Part shown: piece by piece, positions 1-8,693 of the stretch
How the letters are laid out: the number at the start of each line of letters is the position of its first letter
How positions within the stretch are numbered: position 1 is the stretch's first letter
DNA from: Campylobacter sputorum subsp. sputorum
Lineage (GTDB): Bacteria; Campylobacterota; Campylobacteria; Campylobacterales; Campylobacteraceae
NCBI RefSeq assembly: GCF_008245005.1
Contig: NZ_CP043427.1
Span: 1,550,001 to 1,614,000 of the forward strand
Length of the DNA stretch: 64,000 nt
Reading direction: 5' to 3'
Translations under genes and position numbers: made by a program
Notes under the pieces: generated by a model
What the model saw: only the letters and a program-made list of their open reading frames with translations
Database searches by the model: none
What the model was told of the DNA's origin: nothing

Positions 1-816
1 TCCATAAAATCGGATGATAAATGGTAAGTTTTTTATCATTATAATCTGGATCATCGGCACCGCTAAAATATACAACGCTATCAAAATGGTGCATAAAATA
101 GCACATTCCAATAAATTTCCCTTTAAATTTCAAAGCAATTATAGTCGCAAATCCATCTTTTAAAAGCTCATATTGTCTATCAAAACTCATTTTACCTCTG
201 GTTTGTCTACCTGAACATTTCTCATGAAGCAGTCTGTAATTTTCATGAATTGCGTAATCTTGGTTTTTATCATTCATTATAACAATTTCAAAATCGCTAT
301 TTTTTAAAACCCTGTTGATTAAAGTTTTGTAATTTCCTTTTATCTCTCGCCAACGATTTTCTTTGCTTTCATCAAGTTTTGCCACGCAAGTATTGGCACT
401 TGTGTCTATAAATCCATATTTTATAAGCAAATTAAAACGCATCGTATAAGCAAGCATATCAATGCAAAACATAATCTTACTCACATTTAATCTCTTTGAA
501 ATTTCAAAAATTTCAGCGAAGATAAGATCATAAATTTTCTTTGATTCTCCAAGTGGTGCAAAACTAAAGCCCCCCCCAGGGAAATTTGAATCAAGTTTTG
601 ATTTTTTTCTATCGGTAAAAAGCAAATTCCCGCACAGCTATTGTTTTGTATCACTACGAAGCTTTCATCACGAATAAGCAAATTTGAAGCAAATTTCAAA
701 ATTTCAATATATTTTGGCATAAATTTTACGCTACAATGATGGCTATTTAAATACTCATTCCACCTTATAAAAAACAATTTTTCATCATCTTTTAGCCGTA
801 TGATTTCTATGCTCAA
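1..816 (-). CDS. GNAT/FemAB-like acyltransferase, phase-variable (OFF), 3' end outside window
   Basis: The reading frame starts at 816 and breaks at a run of eight G (plus-strand C at 570-577). As given, the protein ends after about 109 residues. One extra G restores a frame that stays open to the left edge, with a fold resembling FemAB/Acetyltransf_6 proteins. The restored part contains HEKCSGRQTRGK and a GMCYFMHFDSVVYFSGADDP stretch typical of that group. Such proteins move an acyl or aminoacyl group to an amino sugar or peptide. The gene is the last one visible of the legionaminic-acid cluster, 17 nt after the methyltransferase, so a glycan-modifying role is likely but inferred. Exact substrate unknown. 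Confidence 0.6.
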
Positions 817-833
817 TTTGCCTCCTTAATCTA

Positions 834-1596
834 CTATTTTTGAATTTCTAAAATTCCCCAATTCATCAGCATTCCACCCGAAATTTGTATCCTTTGAACA
901 CTTTTGTTTTTTAAAATTTTTTCACAAAAAGTCCCAAGACCTCTGCCTTTGTAGTCAAAATCTACATTTGTATCAAATTTATGCACCTTAAAATGGCTCA
1001 CTTTATTTTCAAGCCAATTAGAAATTGTTTTAAGAGAATATGTGTTGTAGTTACAATAAACATTTTCTCTACCTGCTGGTGTCGTGTGATCCAAACATCT
1101 TGAATATATATCAACATCAAAATCTACATTAAAAAGCGAACTAATATATATAAATCCACCATCTTTGGTTATATCGATAAGCTCATTTAAAGCTTTTTCG
1201 GCTCTATCCAAACACATTAAAGCTTGCCAACAAAATACAAAATCAAATTTTTTATCAATCTTTAAGTCATATATATTTCCAACATAAAAAGAAAATCTAT
1301 CCGAATTTTCACGGTTTATCTCTTTTGATATGGATATTGCATCCTCTAAATAATCGACCAATGTGAAATTTGATAATGCGTTTTTCTTGCTAAGCCAATA
1401 ACTCAAACTCCCCCCCCCCCCCCCCACAAGCAATATCCGCTATCTCTAACTTGCCTGAAAAATGCTTGTTATTTGATAGTAACTTTTCTAAAAATTTTTG
1501 TTGCTCCGTTTTTGTGATAGCTGATTTTCTATAATACAAATCATTCTGCTTTGCATTAGCTTTCAAAAATTTTTGATACTCGTCAAAATGTTGCAT
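834..1596 (-). CDS. SAM-dependent methyltransferase, phase-variable by G16 tract (OFF)
   Basis: The start is the ATG at 1596 (MQHFDEYQKF), with an AGGAG-type site just upstream, 10 nt after the aminotransferase stop. The class I methyltransferase motif I (ADIACGGG) is built by a 16-nt G-tract at 1410-1425. With 16 G the frame ends at EFELLA-stop. With 15 G (or 12 or 18) it continues as SLSYWLSKKN into motif II/III (FDFVFCWQALMCL) and a 190-residue C-terminal part. Intact length would be about 250 aa. The tract forms the cofactor loop itself, so length changes of three would also alter the number of glycines in the SAM pocket. Likely an O- or N-methyltransferase acting on the surface glycan; target unknown. 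Confidence 0.7.
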
Positions 1597-1606
1597 ATTT
1601 TCTCCT

Positions 1607-2899
1607 TTAATTAAATTTTCTAAACACAGGCTTAATTGCTTCACCCATAAGATATTTTTCATAACCCTCATTTAACGCTTTTTTGTAAATTTCAAGCGCT
1701 TTTATCGCAGCGTTTTCGGTGATTTCTAACTCTTTTTCGCCGTGCGAATGTGATAATGCTATGTATGGCATTAAAACCTTTGATTTTATCATCTCTTGAA
1801 TGAAAATGGTTCTAAGCTCCAAGGAAATTTCGCCCTTTCTATCAAATGTCAAAAAATATGGACTGCACTCAATTCCACTTACTACAAAATTTTTCTCTAA
1901 ACCGAAATCTTTTGATAAAGCGTTTAACATATCCATAAGCTTTTTACCAAATTTCCACATATGATCGATTACATTATCTTTTTTTAAAATTTTCATCGTT
2001 TCTACAAAAGCCCCAAGTGAGCTCATCTCGGCTCCATGCGTAGTCGATAGTAAAAATACTCTCTCAGTGCCTTTAAACTCAATGCTGCCAAGTTGCATTA
2101 TCTCTCTTTTTCCGCCAATTGCCGCTACCGAAAAACCGTTTGCCATAGCTTTGCCAAATGTGCATAAATCAGGCTTCACCGAATAATAGTGCTGAGCCCC
2201 TTTAATGTGCCATCTAAAACCTGTAATCATCTCATCAAAAATCAACACAGCACCAAATTTAGTGCAAATTTCTCTAACCTGCTGCAAAAAATTATTTTCT
2301 GGATGATGTGTAGATGCGGGTTCTAAAATCACACAAGCTATTTTATCTTTGTGTTTATTAAAAAGCATTTCTAACGACTCAATATTATTATAATTAAACA
2401 ATAAAGTGTCATCTTGAATATTTTTTGGAACACCACGCTTAACAACAGTGCTTCCTATAAACCAATCATCGTAACTAAAAAACGGATTTTCAAAACATCT
2501 GGCAATCAAATTTCTACCCGTATAAGCTCTACTTAGTTTTACCGCTGCACTAGTAGCTGTTGAGCCATTTTTGGTGAATTTAACCATATCCACACAATCA
2601 ATCATATCTATGAAAGTTTCAGCCGCTTCAAGCTCGATTAGCGACGGTCTGCTAAGATTATTGCCATTTTCAATCTGTTTGATTGCAGCTTTATTAACTC
2701 TTTCATCGCTATAACCGATATTTACAGCTCTAAGTGCCATTGCATAATCTAAAAGTTCATTATCGTTGTGATCATACACATACGCACCTTTGCCACGTTT
2801 TAAAATTTCAGGTGCATTGCTTGGAAATTGATCATAACCTCTTGAATATGTGTGCGCACCGCCTGGAATTGCCTTTAACAATCTTTCTTGATATCTCAT
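1607..2899 (-). CDS. class III PLP-dependent aminotransferase (glutamate-1-semialdehyde aminomutase-like)
   Basis: 430 aa, class III aminotransferase fold. It shows the conserved NGSTATSAAVKLSRAYTG cofactor phosphate region (about residues 108-125), the IFDEMITGFR motif (about 217-226) and the PLP lysine in FGKAMANGF (about 246-254). It resembles GSA-aminomutase relatives found in surface-polysaccharide clusters rather than HemL itself: the context is glycan genes and the stop of legF overlaps its start by 4 nt. It probably transfers an amino group to, or isomerises, a sugar-derived or small aldehyde substrate used to decorate the nonulosonic acid. That role is inference; family assignment is firm. 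Confidence 0.8.
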   Translation of the reverse strand: MRYQERLLKAIPGGAHTYSRGYDQFPSNAPEILKRGKGAYVYDHNDNELLDYAMALRAVNIGYSDERVNKAAIKQIENGNNLSRPSLIELEAAETFIDMIDCVDMVKFTKNGSTATSAAVKLSRAYTGRNLIARCFENPFFSYDDWFIGSTVVKRGVPKNIQDDTLLFNYNNIESLEMLFNKHKDKIACVILEPASTHHPENNFLQQVREICTKFGAVLIFDEMITGFRWHIKGAQHYYSVKPDLCTFGKAMANGFSVAAIGGKREIMQLGSIEFKGTERVFLLSTTHGAEMSSLGAFVETMKILKKDNVIDHMWKFGKKLMDMLNALSKDFGLEKNFVVSGIECSPYFLTFDRKGEISLELRTIFIQEMIKSKVLMPYIALSHSHGEKELEITENAAIKALEIYKKALNEGYEKYLMGEAIKPVFRKFN

Positions 2900-3612
2900 T
2901 TGTATCCTTTTGCTTTCATCAACGCTTCAACCATGATAAAATCATCAATATCATCGATCTCTAACGATTTAAATTTTTCAACCTCATATCCCAATGTTTT
3001 TTCATGATAAAAACTCTTTTTTTCTAACAAAACATCAGTTTTTGATACATAGATCGTGCCTTCGAAAAAATAGACATCATCGATATCTTGTCTTCTAAGC
3101 ACTTTCATATCTTTGTTTTCATATCCGCTAATAAAGCCTTTATCGTCTTTTTTAACCAAAAAAGCGGGATGTTGGCTTTCTGTCTTGCAAACACCTACAA
3201 TAGAATCTGCAATATCGCTATTTACTAAAATTTCAATAGCTTTATCAATATCATCAGCTGTTCTTAAAGGCGAAGTGGGTTCTAAAAGCACGGTATAATC
3301 AAATTCTTTGCCAAGTTCATTTTTGTAAAACAAAATAGTATGTTTTAATGCATCAAATGTTGTAGAATCATCTTGTGATAAATTTTCAGGTCTTAAAAAA
3401 GGTGTTTTTGCTCCAAATTTATTGGCAATTTGAGCAATCTCCCGGCTATTTGTGCTAAGAACAATCTCATCTAAATATTTACTCTTTTTTCCTGCTTCAA
3501 TACTCCACGCTATAAGCGGTTTTTGGCATAAAATTTTAATGTTTTTACCAACCAAGCCCTTGCTTCCACTTCTAGCAGGAATTATGGCTAAAAAAGTTCT
3601 ATTTTTATACAT
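2896..3612 (-). CDS. legF: CMP-legionaminic acid synthetase (NeuA family)
   Basis: Cytidylyltransferase that activates the nonulosonic acid with CTP to CMP-sugar, the last cytosolic step before glycosyl transfer. The N-terminal AIIPARSGSKG signature binds CTP; LEPTSPLRT and the late EIDDIDDF segment are typical of NeuA/LegF/PseF. I chose the ATG at 3612 (MYKNRTFLAI), which overlaps the ptmE-like stop as ATGTATAA and has an AAAGGG site upstream, giving 238 aa. A longer in-frame start at 3654 would lie inside the upstream gene. The neighbouring LegI and LegG favour legionaminic rather than pseudaminic acid, though CMP-Neu5Ac-type specificity cannot be excluded by sequence alone. Confidence 0.85.
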   Translation of the reverse strand: MYKNRTFLAIIPARSGSKGLVGKNIKILCQKPLIAWSIEAGKKSKYLDEIVLSTNSREIAQIANKFGAKTPFLRPENLSQDDSTTFDALKHTILFYKNELGKEFDYTVLLEPTSPLRTADDIDKAIEILVNSDIADSIVGVCKTESQHPAFLVKKDDKGFISGYENKDMKVLRRQDIDDVYFFEGTIYVSKTDVLLEKKSFYHEKTLGYEVEKFKSLEIDDIDDFIMVEALMKAKGYK

Positions 3613-4639
3613 CGATATTAGCCCTTTCATACTCTTCGTGTCGTCCAATATCAATCCAATATCCGTCGATTTTATACACAGAAGTTTTTAAATTTTCATT
3701 AATCAGCTTTAAAAAGAGATTTGGCATATCAAGATAACTATTTTTATCCACGAAAGATAGACATTTTGGATCTAAAATGTAAATTCCAGCGCTCACACAA
3801 TATTTTTCCAACGGCTTTTCGCTTATTTGAATAATATAATCATCTTTTTCCTCAATCACTCCATAAGGCACCTGATACTCAAATTCTCTCGTTCCCATTG
3901 TTGCTAGTGCATTTTTTTTCATATGTTTTTCAAGCATTGAATCAAAATTTACCTCGCTTAAAATATCGCCATTCATCACGAAAAATGGCTCTTTTGGTAT
4001 ATATTTTAAAATTCCAAGTGCTCCTGCTGTACCCAGTCGCTTATCTTCTTTGACATAATCAATCTTTGCACCGAATTTCTCGCCATTTTGGAAAAAATCT
4101 TCAATCACTTCGCTTTTATATCCTGTGCAAAGCGTTATATTTGTATAGCCTTGCTTAACAAATCTCTCTATTATAATTTGCAAAATCGGCTTTGAACCGA
4201 CTTTAAGCATAGGTTTTGGAATACTCTCTGTTAGCGGCCTAAGTCTGCTTCCAAGTCCTCCAACCATCAAAATCACTTGATTTATTTTGTTTTTGGGTTT
4301 TACAAGCTCTTCAATCTTTTTTAGACCAAGTAGAGTGCCATTTTCATCAATTATAGGTATTTGATATAGATGTTTTGAAAGTGCAAGTTTTAAAATTTGT
4401 TCTTGCGAATCGCCAACTCTTGCAAAAGTAGGATTTTTATAAAATATTGGCTCAATTGGGCTATCTAAATCTGCTCCATTTAAAAGCGCTCTTCTTATAT
4501 CTCCATCAGTTAAAGTGCCAATCAATCTCTTTTTCTCATCCACAATTATAGCGATCTTTGACGCACCTTTATTGATAACTTTTAACGCTTGTTTTATAGT
4601 GCAATCGGCTTTTAAGCTCATATCATCAGCATTAATCAT
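3605..4639 (-). CDS. ptmE: GDP-sugar pyrophosphorylase with N-terminal CBS pair (PtmE-like)
   Basis: 344 aa. Residues 1-115 form a CBS-domain pair (GTLTDGDIRRALL motif). Residues about 120-344 form a sugar-1-phosphate nucleotidyltransferase with GGLGSRLRPLTESIPKPMLKV. The same CBS plus NTase layout is found in C. jejuni PtmE, which makes the GDP-linked glucosamine precursor used in the Campylobacter legionaminic acid route (that pathway uses GDP-, not UDP-, sugars). The stop overlaps the legF start and the start overlaps the PIG-L deacetylase stop by 4 nt, so these are translationally coupled. PtmF and PtmA homologues, which accompany PtmE in C. jejuni, are not seen here. Confidence 0.85.
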   Translation of the reverse strand: MINADDMSLKADCTIKQALKVINKGASKIAIIVDEKKRLIGTLTDGDIRRALLNGADLDSPIEPIFYKNPTFARVGDSQEQILKLALSKHLYQIPIIDENGTLLGLKKIEELVKPKNKINQVILMVGGLGSRLRPLTESIPKPMLKVGSKPILQIIIERFVKQGYTNITLCTGYKSEVIEDFFQNGEKFGAKIDYVKEDKRLGTAGALGILKYIPKEPFFVMNGDILSEVNFDSMLEKHMKKNALATMGTREFEYQVPYGVIEEKDDYIIQISEKPLEKYCVSAGIYILDPKCLSFVDKNSYLDMPNLFLKLINENLKTSVYKIDGYWIDIGRHEEYERANIDV

Positions 4640-5292
4640 AAAATTTCCTTTAATAACATAAAACTCTCAGCAAATTTAGCTGAGCACATTGAGCCTCTAA
4701 ATTTGGCCAACGCTTCTACATTTTCTATACTTCTTGGAAATGGAAAATCCTTTATTTCGCTGGAATATATTCTTAAAATTTCACACTTTTTTTCAAAAAA
4801 TTGATCAATATTGCTAAAAACATTAGGAATAAAGCTACTGTGTGTTAAAGCAGGTGCAAATTCCGTTTCGCTTACAATCTCCATCATATATATTTTCTTG
4901 ACAAAAGAATACCGAAAAGTTTTCAAGCAGCTAAATGACGCTTCAAAAATTTTTCTATGATCTGAATGCACATCACCCAAAAATGGCAAATAAACTATAT
5001 TTGGCTTTATCTCGCAAATAATGGCAGAAATTTTCTCTATTAATTGAGTCATTGGATATTCATCAACTCTTGCTGTTTCTAAACAAAGATTATAAACACC
5101 ATCAAATTTATAAGCATTTTCGACCGCCTTAATCTCTTGCTGTCTTGTTTTATAATAAATATTATTTTGATTCATCCGTGTGCAAATAAGCCAATAAATT
5201 TCATCGCCATTTTTTTTATGTTTTAGCAATGTTCCGCCACAACCAAGAGTCTCATCGTCAGGATGAACACTAATAACTAAAATTTTATTCAT
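4636..5292 (-). CDS. PIG-L/LmbE-family sugar N-deacetylase
   Basis: 218 aa zinc-dependent deacetylase. It shows the family motif HPDDETLGCGG near the N-terminus (His, Asp and Asp bind metal and act in catalysis) and the second metal ligand motif GDVHSDHRKIF at about residues 112-122. PIG-L enzymes remove N-acetyl groups from GlcNAc-containing substrates. The position between legG and the ptmE-like gene, with 4-nt overlaps on both sides, ties it to the nonulosonic acid pathway. It could either supply a GlcN intermediate or expose an amine on the finished sugar for re-decoration. This choice is inference; the usual C. jejuni leg cluster, as I recall it, does not contain this gene. Confidence 0.8.
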   Translation of the reverse strand: MNKILVISVHPDDETLGCGGTLLKHKKNGDEIYWLICTRMNQNNIYYKTRQQEIKAVENAYKFDGVYNLCLETARVDEYPMTQLIEKISAIICEIKPNIVYLPFLGDVHSDHRKIFEASFSCLKTFRYSFVKKIYMMEIVSETEFAPALTHSSFIPNVFSNIDQFFEKKCEILRIYSSEIKDFPFPRSIENVEALAKFRGSMCSAKFAESFMLLKEIL

Positions 5293-6449
5293 ACCAATTT
5301 TTCTTTAACATACCATTTTTTATCACTTAAATCAACCTTACTTAGAAATTCCACAATCTTTTTATGTGCATATCCATCTCCGTAAGGATTGATTAGTTTT
5401 GCTACAAATTGCCTATAATTTTCATCAAAACAAGCCTTTTGCAAAGCATTTTTGATTTCATTAATATTATGCGAAACAAATTCTACATTTCCCGCATTTA
5501 ATCGCCCTTTTTGTCTATTTCCTACATTGACAACAGGGAGTTTATAAAGCGGGGCTTCTAAAATTCCCATACTTGAATTTCCTACCAAAGCTTTTGCATT
5601 TCTCATCAAATTTACGAAAATTTTTCGTGGCAAGGTTTTAAAAAACTGCACATTTTGATTTGAATTTTCTTTAATTGCTCTTAAAATATCATATGATCCC
5701 GGATCTGTATTTGGATATATGCCTACAACTTGCAAATTTTTCTCTCTTGCAAATTCGCTTACAGCCTTGATTGTAACACTCATTTGCTCATAAGCACTGC
5801 TAATTTCCGATGATAAAGGGTGTTGCAAAACAACAATATAATCAGAAATTTCAAATTGCAAAAATTTCTCAATCTCTTTTTTGCTCAATGTTTTAGTTTT
5901 AAGAATATTATTTAACGCAGGATTTCCACTAAAACAGATTCGAAATTCCTCTTCGCCCAGTTTTTTTAAATTATTTGCATATTCCTGTGCGGTAGTAAAA
6001 TGAATATGTGCCAATTTGCTGCAAGCCATTCGAATAGGATCATCAGCATTGCCAAATACAACATCGCCTCCTCCAATATGCGCGACCAATTTGCCCATAT
6101 AATTACCAACAATGCAAGTTGCAATACTCTCTTCTCTATCGCCTACAAAAAGCAAAATATCTGGATCTTCTCGCTCCACACTTTGAGTTAGTGCGCAAAT
6201 CAACAGCCCAACGCCTTTTGAACGCTGAATAATTCTGTTTGTCATCAGTAAATAATCGATTTTTTCGCATATTTCAAAGCCGTCATCTTGAATATTTTTC
6301 AAACTATATCCATGCCAATCAGACAAATGAGCACCCGTCACAACAAGCTTTAAGCTGAAATTTTCATTGTTTTGCAACTCTTCCAGCACAGGATACAATA
6401 TATCGTATTCTGAACGAATTCCAGTGATTGCTAAAACTTTCTTTTTCAT
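5289..6449 (-). CDS. legG: hydrolysing NDP-diacetamido-sugar 2-epimerase (NeuC/LegG)
   Basis: 386 aa, UDP-GlcNAc 2-epimerase/NeuC family. The start KKKVLAITGIRSEYD, the middle PDILLFVGDREESIA and HIGGGDVVFGN, and the C-terminal NSSMGILEAPLYKLPVVNVGNRQKGR are diagnostic of the hydrolysing type. In the legionaminic pathway LegG releases the nucleotide and inverts C2 to give 2,4-diacetamido-2,4,6-trideoxymannose, the substrate of LegI. The full LegB-C-H-I-G-F set in one strand supports this over sialic acid NeuC. The start is 3 nt after the HAD gene. Confidence 0.88.
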   Translation of the reverse strand: MKKKVLAITGIRSEYDILYPVLEELQNNENFSLKLVVTGAHLSDWHGYSLKNIQDDGFEICEKIDYLLMTNRIIQRSKGVGLLICALTQSVEREDPDILLFVGDREESIATCIVGNYMGKLVAHIGGGDVVFGNADDPIRMACSKLAHIHFTTAQEYANNLKKLGEEEFRICFSGNPALNNILKTKTLSKKEIEKFLQFEISDYIVVLQHPLSSEISSAYEQMSVTIKAVSEFAREKNLQVVGIYPNTDPGSYDILRAIKENSNQNVQFFKTLPRKIFVNLMRNAKALVGNSSMGILEAPLYKLPVVNVGNRQKGRLNAGNVEFVSHNINEIKNALQKACFDENYRQFVAKLINPYGDGYAHKKIVEFLSKVDLSDKKWYVKEKLV

Positions 6450-6452
6450 CTT

Positions 6453-7094
6453 TTATCCTATTAAATTTTTCACTTCTAGCAAACTCTTTATATTATTACA
6501 TTCATCGCAATCAAATAGAGCCATATGTCCATTTAACAATCTATATGCCAAAATTCCAGCACTTTTTGCCCCTTTTATATCGGTTAATGGATTATCGCCT
6601 ATAAAAATCACCTCATCTGGATTTAAATTTAGCATTTCAACTGCTTTTAAAAATGACTTTGGATGAGGTTTTTCACACTCTTTTCCAAATTCTCTTGCAT
6701 AAACAATATTTTTTATATATTTTTTCACATTAAGAACTTTAATCTTATTTTTTTGCACACCGACAACGCCATTTGTTACAATTGCCATTTTCACGCCTCT
6801 ATTTTGCAAAAATTCTAAAATTTCAACACTATCGTCATTTAAAGATAGCAAACAATTTAAATTTTCATATATCTCAAACATCTCATCGTGTGCTTTTTTG
6901 GAATAAATATTAAGTCTTTTTAGAATATCGCCAAAAATATCGATACTTTTTAATCTCATCTCATCCGTGAAAATTTCTTTCATTTTTTCAAATGAAATTT
7001 CATATCTTTTAGCAAAAATTTTAAACATCTCGTAAATGTAAATTCTATCATCATAAAGCGTATTATCCAAATCAAAAATAACCCCTTTAATCAT
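6453..7094 (-). CDS. HAD-superfamily sugar/metabolite phosphatase
   Basis: HAD hydrolase with motif I DLDNTLYDD at the N-terminus, motif II VTNGVVG, and motif III/IV KPHPKSF ... FIGDNPLTDIKGAKSAG. I take the start at 7094 (MIKGVIFD), where ATGATTAA overlaps the stop of the ATP-grasp gene; an ATG 15 nt further upstream is possible. About 213 aa. These enzymes remove phosphate from small metabolites. The tight coupling to the ATP-grasp gene suggests a two-step conversion, for example dephosphorylation of the ligase product, but no substrate can be read from the sequence. Confidence 0.8.
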   Translation of the reverse strand: MIKGVIFDLDNTLYDDRIYIYEMFKIFAKRYEISFEKMKEIFTDEMRLKSIDIFGDILKRLNIYSKKAHDEMFEIYENLNCLLSLNDDSVEILEFLQNRGVKMAIVTNGVVGVQKNKIKVLNVKKYIKNIVYAREFGKECEKPHPKSFLKAVEMLNLNPDEVIFIGDNPLTDIKGAKSAGILAYRLLNGHMALFDCDECNNIKSLLEVKNLIG

Positions 7095-7977
7095 AAAAAA
7101 CCTCTTCATAATATCTAGCCATTTTTAAGCCATATTTAACATTTTTTGCTTTGATTTTTTTGTTGTGTATAAAATTATCAATCATAAGCAATATCCAGTT
7201 TTCACTAGCTTTCATTCCCAAAGCCATCCCGCCTGCAATTCTAGGATTTACTTCAATAAAAATAATATCTTTGTTGCTTACAAATAGCTGAAAATTTACA
7301 GCGCCATAAAATTTGATATTTCTTGAAATCTTTATAATCTCTTTGTTAATATCGGCTCTAAACTCGCTGATTCCTTTTGTTGATTTGCCATCTTTTACAT
7401 CAATTCTTTTTCTTGGAATAATATATACCGCTTCGCCACTATTATCAAAGAGACAATCTACCGTATATTCGGCGCCATCTACCTTTTCTTGTGTGATAAA
7501 ATCTGATATCGTATCATCAAAAATTAGCAAATCTTTTGCTCCACGCCCAAATCGTGGCTTTATAATCTCATAGCGATTATAAAGTTTTGTTTTTGGCGTT
7601 TTTATACCGATTTTCTTGAAAAATTGATAGGTTTTGTATTTATCCAAAAATAGCTCAATCGTTTCAAATGGCGATATAATCACATAAATTCCCTTTTCTT
7701 GAAAATATTTTACTCTTTTTGCCCAACCCAAGAGCATTTCATCAAAACTCGGAATCACAATATCTATTTTATGTTCTAATAGCGACTTTTCCACCTTTTG
7801 CCATAAATTTTTATCACCAAATTTTGGAAAAATAATGAAATCGTCACACATTTTTTTTGCCGCATTAAAATCATCAATATCGCTACCACACGCTAAATTT
7901 CCGCTTTCGTGTATGTTTTTTATCATAAAATTTGAACTCAAACTCCCAGAAGCTTCAATCAAAATTTTATACATCAT
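7087..7977 (-). CDS. ATP-grasp family ligase (CarB-like)
   Basis: 296 aa ATP-grasp protein. An N-terminal nucleotide-binding half is followed by the ATP-grasp core with KPRFGRGAKDLL (about residues 137-148), QEKVDGAEYTVDCL and the metal-binding FIEVNPRIAGGM (about 244-255). Such ligases join a carboxylate to an amine or similar nucleophile using ATP. Start and upstream stop overlap (ATGA), as do stop and downstream HAD start. Within a nonulosonic acid cluster it may attach an amino acid or other acid to the sugar amine, possibly one freed by the nearby PIG-L deacetylase. That is inference. Confidence 0.8.
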   Translation of the reverse strand: MMYKILIEASGSLSSNFMIKNIHESGNLACGSDIDDFNAAKKMCDDFIIFPKFGDKNLWQKVEKSLLEHKIDIVIPSFDEMLLGWAKRVKYFQEKGIYVIISPFETIELFLDKYKTYQFFKKIGIKTPKTKLYNRYEIIKPRFGRGAKDLLIFDDTISDFITQEKVDGAEYTVDCLFDNSGEAVYIIPRKRIDVKDGKSTKGISEFRADINKEIIKISRNIKFYGAVNFQLFVSNKDIIFIEVNPRIAGGMALGMKASENWILLMIDNFIHNKKIKAKNVKYGLKMARYYEEVFYD

Positions 7978-8673
7978 TCAACCACCATATAAGCGATATT
8001 TGGATCAAAGTTAAATTTTTTGATTCTTACATTGTTAAAGCTTTTAAAAAACTCAAAACTTGCAATGCTTTCACCTTTCCAAAATTCATTATTTATTTCA
8101 TCAAATGCAATAATACCGCCTTTTACTACACGATTTGCAAAATATTCAAGTGCTGTTTTTGTAGGCTCATAAATATCAAAATCTAAAAATAACAAACTGA
8201 TTAAAAGATGTTCATTATCTTCTAAATATTGCGGTATTGTCTTTGTTGCATCGCCTTTGACCAATTCAATTTTACCTATATGATTTAAAAATCTATTTTC
8301 GTCAAATTCTTTTATACAATCATTTAATTCACTCTGAATTTCATTAAAGGATGAAAATTTGCCAACTTCTAAATTTTCATGATTGACAGATTTTAAATCC
8401 TCTTGTGCAATTGATGGAAATCCCTCAAATGTATCAAACCCTATCACTTTTCTATCCAAGCCTAAAATATCAAGCCCTGCACAAAGTTTAGCCCATGCCA
8501 TTAGCCCCCCCATAATGAACACCACACTCTACAATTGAACCTTTTGCATCCTTTATCATCTTAAAAAGTTCATATCTTGCCAAAAACCTACTCAAATCTT
8601 GCCTACGGACATATTTTTCAAAATTTCTAAGCTTTATCTCTTTATCATAGTCATATTTATCGATTAAATGCAT
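7974..8673 (-). CDS. TylF/MycF-type methyltransferase, phase-variable by G7 tract (OFF)
   Basis: The first 61 codons (from 8673) carry RYELFKMIKDAKGSIVECGVHYGG; the rest (to 7974) carries LMAWAKLCAGL ... VIGFDTFEGFP and LLFLDFDIYEPT. Together they form a macrocin-O-methyltransferase-like (TylF) enzyme of about 230 aa. The two halves are in different frames across a seven-G run at 8505-8511. By direct reading, 6 or 9 G would join them (HYGG(G)LMAWAK), 7 G ends at GANGMG-stop, and 8 G stops at once. The cell is therefore OFF as sequenced. Likely a Mg-dependent sugar O-methyltransferase for the glycan. The stop overlaps the ATP-grasp start. Confidence 0.75.
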
Positions 8674-8693
8674 ATTTTTCCAATCTTTACACT

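Noticed and set aside
2734-2964. Reading frames antisense to the glycan genes
   Set aside because: They mirror the coding strand, have no ribosome sites and no domain pattern.
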